From: UBA1858 sp965262455
GTDB taxonomy: Bacteria; Pseudomonadota; Gammaproteobacteria; UBA4575
Length of the DNA stretch: 55,824 bases
Direction of reading: 5' to 3'
NCBI GenBank assembly: GCA_965262455.1
Contig: CBDHFH010000005.1
Coordinates: 1 to 55,824, forward strand
Part shown: positions 26,999 to 33,367 of the stretch, one piece after another
Numbering within the stretch: position 1 is the first letter of the stretch
Layout: every line of letters starts with the position of its first letter
Made by a program: the position numbers and the translations under genes
The notes under the pieces: generated by a model
Databases searched by the model: none
Seen by the model: only the letters and a program-made list of their open reading frames with translations
What the model was told of the DNA's origin: nothing

Positions 26999-27553
26999 TC
27001 AATTTAATTCATAGTGGATTATAAAATTGACGTCAACTTCGAAGCCGATGGTTTCATCATCTAACCATTCACCTATGCCTACGTCATAGTCGCGACGGTC
27101 AATAGTAAATTGGCCTTTCGCTTGGCGCTGATGCTCACCAACTTCAGACCACTGCAATAAAAAACTGATGTTTTGTTCTCGGTCGCGTATTGTCAATAGC
27201 CCTTTAATTTCAAGCGAATCTTCTGTTTTTTGCGACATCGATTGGCTGATAAAAGTGGCCTGTGGAAATTTGCTGAAGTAAAACCAGTTACGTTCCGCAA
27301 GCGCCTGGTCCCTGTCTCTACTTTGTGTGTCCACTGACGTGATATCAATGTGACAGATTAATTCACTTGTACTGATTTGCTCTGGATTAAAACTAAACTC
27401 TGAATCAAAGCGAGCAAAGTGGCCTTTAAAATCAGCGTCATCGTAACTGGCAGTAAATGTGATGTTGCTTTTATCTGGGTTAGATGTCCAACGCTGTTGT
27501 GAGTAACAAGGTAAAGAAATAAATATACAAAGAATGCAAACAAAGTACTTCAT
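26999..27553 (-). CDS. YceI family periplasmic protein (second copy of the operon)
   Basis: A 184-residue protein with a signal peptide (MKYFVCILCIFISLPCYSQ). The lipocalin-like YceI fold is indicated by WTSNPDKSNITFTASYDD, GHFARFDSEFSFNPEQ, FPQATFISQSM and GLLTIRDREQNISF. YceI proteins bind isoprenoids or quinone-like lipids in the periplasm. It is last in the operon YceI / cytochrome b561 / YceI; its start is 7 bp after the b561 stop. It is more divergent from canonical YceI than the first copy. Confidence 0.85.
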   Translation of the reverse strand: MKYFVCILCIFISLPCYSQQRWTSNPDKSNITFTASYDDADFKGHFARFDSEFSFNPEQISTSELICHIDITSVDTQSRDRDQALAERNWFYFSKFPQATFISQSMSQKTEDSLEIKGLLTIRDREQNISFLLQWSEVGEHQRQAKGQFTIDRRDYDVGIGEWLDDETIGFEVDVNFIIHYELN

Positions 27554-27559
27554 TGCGTG

Positions 27560-28096
27560 TTAAAGCATACGTTTTAAAATATCGTTACGCTTTATCCAAT
27601 GATGATGCAATGCCGCTGTGATATGCATGACAATCAGTGTGCCTAACATACAAATAAAAACGAAGTGTGCTGTCTTTGCGTAATCTTCAATTACAATGCT
27701 GGGGTCTGTGATAGGTGGAATCTCAAACAAGCCATACCACTTTAGTGGAAAGTTTGCCGCTGAATTAATTACCCAGCCACTAATTGGAATCGCAAATAAT
27801 AAGGCATACATTAGCATTTGGCCGATGAATACTAACTTTCTTTGTCCACGAGATAAATGACCTGAAGGTCGCGGTGCGGGATTAAGTAAACGCCATATCA
27901 CGCGAATAGTGATGAGTGCGAGCAACAGTATGCCTGTGGATTTATGGATAATGAACATTTCTAACTTCATGGGTGATAAACGCATGTTTATCATTGTTAT
28001 ACCCACCACGAACATGAAAATCACACCAACAGCCATCGACCAGTGCAGTATGCGGCTCATTCGCCCCCAGCGGTTTGCGCTATTACCCCATCTCAT
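27560..28096 (-). CDS. Cytochrome b561 family protein
   Basis: A 178-residue integral membrane cytochrome with four spans. Probable heme-ligand histidines are in the first helix (RILHWSMAVG), second helix (FIIHKSTGIL) and last helices (KTAHFVFICML, LIVMHITAALHHHWI). The family oxidises or reduces quinone, superoxide or periplasmic partners. Its ATG overlaps the stop of the upstream YceI gene in an ATGA arrangement (4-bp overlap), and a second YceI gene follows 7 bp later. The three proteins therefore form one translationally coupled unit, a common b561-YceI pairing. Confidence 0.9.
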   Translation of the reverse strand: MRWGNSANRWGRMSRILHWSMAVGVIFMFVVGITMINMRLSPMKLEMFIIHKSTGILLLALITIRVIWRLLNPAPRPSGHLSRGQRKLVFIGQMLMYALLFAIPISGWVINSAANFPLKWYGLFEIPPITDPSIVIEDYAKTAHFVFICMLGTLIVMHITAALHHHWIKRNDILKRML

Positions 28097-28674
28097 TGTG
28101 CTGATTTTTCGCCTTCTACTTCTAAGCGTATTTCCACCTCATCACCCAATGCCGGCAACCCATACGTCATGCCATAGGTAGAACGCTTAATTGTCGTTGT
28201 GGCTGAAAATCCGGCGATAAACTTACCTGAAAATGGATGAACACCTGATTTATTATGTGTCACTGCAAGCGTGACTGGATGGGTTTGATCTAAAATAGTT
28301 AATTCACCATGGACATTCATTTGATTAGCAGAGATGCTTTCAACTTTGGTGCTCTTGAAGGTCATGGTAGGGAATTTTTCGACGGCAAAAAAATCTTCAT
28401 TTTTCATATGGTCATCCCACTTATGGTTGTCCATATTGATACTGGCCGTTTGAATCGTAACTTCAGCAGTTGATGCTTCGACCTGCTCAGGGTCAAACAT
28501 AAATGTGCCGTCAAACTCTAAAAATTCTCCTTGTGAGTTAGAAAATCCCAGATGATCACAAAAAAACAAGATTTGTGTATGCACTGGCTCAAGCGTGTAA
28601 TTTTGAGCAAAAATAATAGGTGAACAAAATAACAATAAGGTTATGCAATAAAGTCGTTTAATCGAATTAGTCAT
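28093..28674 (-). CDS. YceI family periplasmic protein (first copy of the operon)
   Basis: About 193 residues. A signal peptide (MTNSIKRLYCITLLLFCSPI) is followed by YTLEPVHTQILFFCDHLGFS, GEFLEFDGTFMFDPEQ, FPTMTFKSTKVESI and the C-terminal GDEVEIRLEVEGE, all typical of YceI. It is the leading gene of the operon and overlaps the cytochrome b561 start by four bases. In-frame starts upstream (up to 28698) would put extra residues before the signal peptide and are less likely. Confidence 0.88.
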   Translation of the reverse strand: MTNSIKRLYCITLLLFCSPIIFAQNYTLEPVHTQILFFCDHLGFSNSQGEFLEFDGTFMFDPEQVEASTAEVTIQTASINMDNHKWDDHMKNEDFFAVEKFPTMTFKSTKVESISANQMNVHGELTILDQTHPVTLAVTHNKSGVHPFSGKFIAGFSATTTIKRSTYGMTYGLPALGDEVEIRLEVEGEKSAQ

Positions 28675-28869
28675 ATGTGTACTCGTAAACATTAACAATT
28701 ATGACGCAGTGTACTATCGCTGCCGATCAAGAAGCCAGAATAATTCGAGCGATTAAATTGAGCTGAGCCGTTGACTAAGGTGCATTGAATACGTAACTAT
28801 ACCGCCTAGTTTTTAACGATGGTTCGAAAGCAACATTGGTGAATATTTTTGACGGAAAAATCAACAAAT

Positions 28870-29043
28870 ATGCAGGCTAAAACAGAACCCCAGGATATCG
28901 AATACGTGGATTCCAATGTCTCAACCGTATGTTGCCGCGGTGTCGACAGTGCGCTGGGACATCCAGCGGTGTATTTGTCATTTTCTGGTGCAGATTCTGT
29001 CCAGTGTTACTATTGTGGTCGCATATTTATGCGTGCGAAATGA
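28870..29043 (+). CDS. Small zf-CHCC zinc-finger protein
   Basis: A protein of about 57 residues with the zf-CHCC pattern: VCCRGVDSALGHPAVYL, then QCYYCGRIF. The ligands are Cys, His and the CxxC pair. The domain resembles the zinc-binding end of mitochondrial complex I subunit NDUFS6; bacterial copies are often near sulfur or redox genes. An in-frame TTG at 28849 would add seven residues; neither start has a strong Shine-Dalgarno. It precedes the sulfur-transfer operon on the same strand by 201 bp. Confidence 0.82.
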   Translation: MQAKTEPQDIEYVDSNVSTVCCRGVDSALGHPAVYLSFSGADSVQCYYCGRIFMRAK

Positions 29044-29128
29044 GGTTAAAAAGTTATAAATACACAGCCTTTATATATAAATAAGCATTACTTATTAAAC
29101 ATATTCTTCAAACCCGCATTCTTACCAG

Positions 29129-29150
29129 TACCCATGGCTAACGATGGGTA
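29129..29150. other. Short inverted repeat upstream of the sulfur-transfer operon
   Basis: TACCCAT / ATGGGTA arms of 7 bp with an 8-base spacer, followed by an A-rich run, lie about 95 bp before the dsrE-like start. There is no T-run on the plus strand, so it is not a terminator for the zinc-finger gene. It could be an operator for the downstream operon. The evidence is only the symmetry. Confidence 0.3.
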
Positions 29151-29244
29151 TAAAAAAATAGGGTATTTAGGTGGTCAGTCCAGTACTTAATTTGACTGTA
29201 ATATATTCGATTAGCAAACTCTTTAAATAATAGGAAAGGAACTC

Positions 29245-29634
29245 ATGTCAGACAAGATCAGTATCATGCTTATCTCAGGCAAGCGCGAACAATTGCAAAT
29301 GGCTGCGATGGTGGCATCAGTGGGTGCGGTTAGCGGTAACGATGTTACTGTGTTTCTCTCCATGAATGCGTTGCAATTTTTTACCAAAGGTAATGAAGTG
29401 AAACCTGAGGTGGATGGACCGATGGGAACATTACTTGAAGAGAAGAATGCGCCGGGATTTATGGAGTTATTTCAATCCGCGGTTGATCTTGGTGACGCTA
29501 AAATTTTCCCATGTTCAATGGCAGTCGATATTCTCAATTTAACTCAAGATGATTTACAAGAATTTGTATCTGAGCCTCTAGGTCTCACTAAATTTTTGGA
29601 CGAGGCGTCTGAAGGTCAAGTTTGGACGTTTTAA
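29245..29634 (+). CDS. DsrE-family sulfurtransferase-like protein
   Basis: A 129-residue DsrE/DsrF-like protein: ISIMLISGKREQLQMAAMVA at the start, GNDVTVFLSMNALQFF, and C90 in KIFPCSMAVDIL, the position of the persulfide-carrying cysteine in DsrE-like proteins. It is the first of four genes on one transcript (DsrE, TusA, SQR-like, DUF1641). A good AAAGGA lies upstream. It probably passes sulfane sulfur to or from the TusA protein encoded 17 bp downstream. It is not part of a dsrEFH triplet. Confidence 0.86.
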   Translation: MSDKISIMLISGKREQLQMAAMVASVGAVSGNDVTVFLSMNALQFFTKGNEVKPEVDGPMGTLLEEKNAPGFMELFQSAVDLGDAKIFPCSMAVDILNLTQDDLQEFVSEPLGLTKFLDEASEGQVWTF

Positions 29635-29651
29635 TAACAAGGAGCAAAGCA

Positions 29652-29882
29652 ATGTCAGAACGTAAAATAGTAGATGCAAAAAACACTTTTTGCCCGGGCC
29701 CTTTAATGGAACTTATCGCTAATATGAAACAAGCAGAAGTTGGTGATGAATTAGTTGTGCTATCAACTGATGAAGGTTCGGCAAATGATATTCCAGAGTG
29801 GATTAATAAAGTTGGTCACGAAGTGTTAGATACTTCTGAAGCAGATGGCGTCTGGAGTATCGTGGTCAAAAAAACAAAATAA
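29652..29882 (+). CDS. TusA family sulfur carrier protein
   Basis: A 76-residue TusA-like protein. The CPxP motif is C14-P-G-P17 in NTFCPGPLMELI, the cysteine carrying persulfide. The remainder (VGDELVVLSTDEGSANDIPEWI) matches the TusA two-layer fold. AGGAG is 8 bases upstream of the ATG. It lies between the DsrE-like and SQR-like genes. In sulfur oxidisers such TusA proteins hand sulfur between rhodanese, DsrE and heterodisulfide reductase-like systems; here the likely donor or acceptor is the adjacent DsrE or SQR-like protein. Confidence 0.9.
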   Translation: MSERKIVDAKNTFCPGPLMELIANMKQAEVGDELVVLSTDEGSANDIPEWINKVGHEVLDTSEADGVWSIVVKKTK

Positions 29883-29923
29883 TAATTTTCCGATACGTTT
29901 ATAAACATTAAAGTGAGGTTGTA

Positions 29924-31051
29924 ATGAAAATTTTAATCGTTGGTGGAGGAATGGGCGGCACCATTCTTGCGAATAATCTAGCACGTAAATTAAGAAATGA
30001 GCTTAAGACCGGTAAAGCGACTATTACTATGCTTTCTGCCACAGACAAGCATATGTATCAGCCGGGCTTATTGTATGTAGCAGTGGGTAAAATGAATCCG
30101 TCTGAGCTATATCGAGATCAAGTCAGCTTACTTGAACCCAGTATTGAGTTTAAAGTCGATCCGGTGGTCGAGTTCAATTTAGATGACAACAACGTCAAAA
30201 CAAAAAGCGGCGCCACACATAGCTACGATATTATTGTCATCGCAACGGGCTCGCGTACACATGCAGAAGGTACGCCAGGGCTTGCAGAGCATGCAGAACA
30301 ATTTTATACCGAAGCAGATGCCGTCAAAATGTATAAGCGTCTGGAATCATTCGAAGGTGGAAAAGTTGTTGTTGCCGTGGGTGTGCCACACAAGTGCCCA
30401 ATGGCACCATTAGAGATTACCTTTATGTTGGTGGATTACTTTAAGCAGCGCGGTATTTGGGACAATGTGCAATTACATTACACCTACCCGATTGGTCGCA
30501 CGCATAGCTTAGAGCCGGTAGCAAAATGGGCGACACCAGAATTCGAACGCCTCGGCATAACTTATGAAACATTATTCAACATGAAAGAAGTCACACCGAA
30601 TTCTGTGATCAGTGAAGAAGGCACAGAAGCCGAGTATGATTTACTCATTACAGTGCCTGCGCATAAAGGCATGCAAGTAATTGAAGATGCTGGATTAGGT
30701 GCAGGAGGCTTTATTCCAACTGATCGTAAACGCCTGAATATGGAAGGGCGAGAGAATGTTTTTGTGTTGGGCGACACCACCAATTTGCCAATCAGTAAAG
30801 CGGGTTCAACAGCACACTTCGAAGCGGAAGCATTGGCCGATAACATTGCCTCACTCGTGACTATCGGTACCGCAACACGCGATTACGATGGCAAGGTGTT
30901 CTGCTTTATTGAAGCAGGTGATGGTAAAGCAACTTACGCAATGTTTAATTACCAAAACCCACCTTCACCAAAAGCGCCTACTGCTGGAATTCATATGTTC
31001 AAGACGGCTTACAATAAAATGTATTGGGCCAGTGCGCGCGGTTTACTCTAA
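29924..31051 (+). CDS. Sulfide:quinone oxidoreductase-like FAD protein
   Basis: A 375-residue flavoprotein of the SQR/FCSD family. FAD motif LIVGGGMGG at the N-terminus, YDIIVIATGSR in the middle, and NVFVLGDTTNLPISKAGSTAHFEA at the third flavin site. Two cysteines, C158 in VPHKCPMAPLE and C327 in GKVFCFIEAGD, correspond to the redox pair expected in SQR enzymes. The C-terminus (AYNKMYWASARGLL) may associate with the membrane. It probably oxidises sulfide or a persulfide and passes sulfur to TusA/DsrE and electrons to quinone. It might act on another sulfur species. Confidence 0.88.
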   Translation: MKILIVGGGMGGTILANNLARKLRNELKTGKATITMLSATDKHMYQPGLLYVAVGKMNPSELYRDQVSLLEPSIEFKVDPVVEFNLDDNNVKTKSGATHSYDIIVIATGSRTHAEGTPGLAEHAEQFYTEADAVKMYKRLESFEGGKVVVAVGVPHKCPMAPLEITFMLVDYFKQRGIWDNVQLHYTYPIGRTHSLEPVAKWATPEFERLGITYETLFNMKEVTPNSVISEEGTEAEYDLLITVPAHKGMQVIEDAGLGAGGFIPTDRKRLNMEGRENVFVLGDTTNLPISKAGSTAHFEAEALADNIASLVTIGTATRDYDGKVFCFIEAGDGKATYAMFNYQNPPSPKAPTAGIHMFKTAYNKMYWASARGLL

Positions 31052-31064
31052 TAGGAGGTAGTTT

Positions 31065-31598
31065 ATGGCACAGTTAGGAGATATTAGTATGGAAGCCGAG
31101 CGTATCGTTGAAAGTGCGGGTGATGCGCTAAGTGATGATATTGTCGGTCGACTTGCTGAAGTGGCGGGCGATGGTCTGGTGCTGCTCGACAAGGTGAATA
31201 ACAGCCAGTTAGAGCAAGCATTACCGACAATCAGTCGTATGGTAGAAAATGGCGATCTTGATCGCGTTGCTAATTTAGCGCGAGTCATGGGTGCGGCCGG
31301 AGATGCAATGTCTGATGATATCGTGTCTCGCTTAGCTGAAACAGGCGGCGATTTATTATGTATTGCAGACCGCTTGGCACGCAGCGAAGGCTTGTTGCGA
31401 TTACTGGATTTGCTTGAGCGTGACCACATCATAAATGTACTGGCTGAGTTTGCAGAGGCCACCGCAGCGGCTAAGGCCAGTCATGAGCCAAGTTCGAAAG
31501 GCGGTGTAGCAGGCATGATGAAAACCATGAGCGATCCGGATGTACAAGACGCACTAAAGTTTTTTGCAACCCTGTTCAGGGAAATGAAAAAAGTTTAG
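31065..31598 (+). CDS. DUF1641 protein with internal duplication
   Basis: A 177-residue helical protein. It holds two copies of a segment about 60 residues apart: SAGDALSDDIVGRLAEVAGD (17-36) and AAGDAMSDDIVSRLAETGGD (77-96). The C-terminal part FLEL-like region and DPDVQDALKFFATLFREM are typical of DUF1641. The family occurs next to SQR-like and other redox genes and has no assigned activity; a partner or membrane-tethering role for the SQR-like protein is an inference. AGGAGG lies upstream, with only 13 bp after the SQR-like stop. A terminator ends the operon. Confidence 0.85.
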   Translation: MAQLGDISMEAERIVESAGDALSDDIVGRLAEVAGDGLVLLDKVNNSQLEQALPTISRMVENGDLDRVANLARVMGAAGDAMSDDIVSRLAETGGDLLCIADRLARSEGLLRLLDLLERDHIINVLAEFAEATAAAKASHEPSSKGGVAGMMKTMSDPDVQDALKFFATLFREMKKV

Positions 31599-31612
31599 TT
31601 GCAAGTAAATCT

Positions 31613-31660
31613 AGCTCATAAAAAAAGCCCGATTTTTATATCGGGCTTTTTTTATGAGCT
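31613..31660. terminator. Bidirectional terminator with a 21-bp perfect stem
   Basis: Arms 31613-31633 and 31640-31660 are perfect inverse complements of 21 bp around a 6-base loop. The core is AAAAAAAGCCCGAT / ATCGGGCTTTTTTT, extended by AGCTCAT / ATGAGCT. It stops the sulfur-transfer operon on the plus strand and glnS on the minus strand. Confidence 0.95.
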
Positions 31661-31672
31661 AACAAGGCAGTA

Positions 31673-33340
31673 TTACTTGTTCAACTTAGCCCAGGTATCG
31701 CGCAAAGTGACTGTGCGATTAAAAATCGGCATTCCATTATCATTATCTTTAAGGTCACGAACATAATAGCCATTGCGTTCAAACTGAAAAGCTTGTCCGA
31801 CGTTGGCGTCACTCATACCAGGTTCGGCATAACACGGTGTAAGTATTTGCAGTGAATCTGGGTTTAAGCTCTCGGTGATGTCATCATGTGCCGCCGGGTT
31901 GGCTGTATTGAATAAACGATCGTATGAATTAATTTGTACGCAAATAGAACTTTTTGCACAAGCCCAATGAATTGTGCCTTTTACTTTACGACCATCTGGT
32001 GATTTGCCGCCTCGCGTCTCTGGGTCATAGGTACATCGTATTTCAGTAATATTGCCCTGATCATCTTTAATGACGTCTGTGCACGTCACATAGTAAGCAT
32101 AGCGCAGACGTACTTCGCGTCCAGGTGCCAAACGAAAGAATTTTTTCGCCGGTTGTTCCATAAAATCATCACGCTCAATAAAAATTTCGCGAGAAAAAGT
32201 GATTTTACGTTTTCCTAATTCGTGGCGCTTAGGGTGGTTGGATGCCTCTAACTCTTCAGTGTGATCCTCTGGGTAGTTTTCGATGACGACTTTCACCGGA
32301 TCAATCACACACATGGTTCGTGGTGCATTGTAGTCTAGATTTTCTCGCACACAGTTTTCCAGTACACCGACATCAATCTGGGCATCTTTTTTGGTAATAC
32401 CAATACGCTCGCAGAAATCTCTGATGGCAGCAGGTGGGTAACCGCGACGACGTAAACCGGCAATCGTTGGCATGCGTGGGTCATCCCAACTATCGACATG
32501 ATTGTCATTGACTAACTGATGCAATTTACGCTTGCTCGTCACAGTGTAATCTAACGATAAACGCGCAAATTCAATTTGTTGTGGATGGCATGGTGTTTTT
32601 ACTGTGTCTAAAATCCAGTCATAAAGTGGTCGATGGTCCTCAAACTCCAGTGTGCAAAGTGAATGGGTAATGCCTTCAATGGCATCTGACACACAGTGCG
32701 CATAATCATACATAGGATAGATACACCAATCATTGGCAGTGCGATGATGGTGGGCGTGCTTGATGCGATAAAGTGCCGGGTCGCGCATATTAATATTTGG
32801 TGACGCCATATCGATTTTTGCACGTAACACGCATTCGCCTTCACTGAATTCTCCTGCGCGCATGCTTTTAAACAAGTCTAGGTTTTCCTCTACAGAGCGT
32901 GTGCGATGCGGACTGTCCTTACCAGGTTGCGTAAGTGTGCCGCGGTATTCACGTACTTGCTCAGCATTTAAATGACATACATAGGCTTTATCTATTTCGA
33001 TTAGCTTAATGGCATATTCATACAGCTGTTCAAAATAATCGGAAGCAAAAAATAAATTGCTCCAGTTAAAGCCCAGCCAGTTAACATCATGTTTTATAGC
33101 ATCGACATATTCTTGATTTTCTTTTTCCGGATTAGTGTCATCAAATCGCAGATTACATTTGCCGTTAAATTCTTCGGCAATACCAAAATTTAAACAAATC
33201 GATTTGGCATGACCAATGTGCAAATAGCCATTTGGTTCTGGAGGAAAGCGCGTCATTAAAGTAAATGAGGCTTTACTCTTGTCCTCCTGAATTCGATTGC
33301 GAATAAAGTGATTTGCGGGCGTTGCGTTATCGTCTGTCAT
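31673..33340 (-). CDS. glnS: Glutaminyl-tRNA synthetase
   Basis: A 555-residue class I synthetase that charges tRNA-Gln. The HIGH motif is in PEPNGYLHIGHAKSICLNFG, and the KMSKS equivalent is VTSKRKLHQL. DDTNPEKE and the two C-terminal beta-barrel domains (VKGTIHWACAKSS, FQFERNGYYVRDLKD) distinguish it from GluRS. The length equals the E. coli enzyme (554). It lies after the AsmA gene on the minus strand, with 27 bp between. Confidence 0.97.
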   Translation of the reverse strand: MTDDNATPANHFIRNRIQEDKSKASFTLMTRFPPEPNGYLHIGHAKSICLNFGIAEEFNGKCNLRFDDTNPEKENQEYVDAIKHDVNWLGFNWSNLFFASDYFEQLYEYAIKLIEIDKAYVCHLNAEQVREYRGTLTQPGKDSPHRTRSVEENLDLFKSMRAGEFSEGECVLRAKIDMASPNINMRDPALYRIKHAHHHRTANDWCIYPMYDYAHCVSDAIEGITHSLCTLEFEDHRPLYDWILDTVKTPCHPQQIEFARLSLDYTVTSKRKLHQLVNDNHVDSWDDPRMPTIAGLRRRGYPPAAIRDFCERIGITKKDAQIDVGVLENCVRENLDYNAPRTMCVIDPVKVVIENYPEDHTEELEASNHPKRHELGKRKITFSREIFIERDDFMEQPAKKFFRLAPGREVRLRYAYYVTCTDVIKDDQGNITEIRCTYDPETRGGKSPDGRKVKGTIHWACAKSSICVQINSYDRLFNTANPAAHDDITESLNPDSLQILTPCYAEPGMSDANVGQAFQFERNGYYVRDLKDNDNGMPIFNRTVTLRDTWAKLNK

Positions 33341-33367
33341 GATTGTGAGTAGAGGTGTATGTAAACT

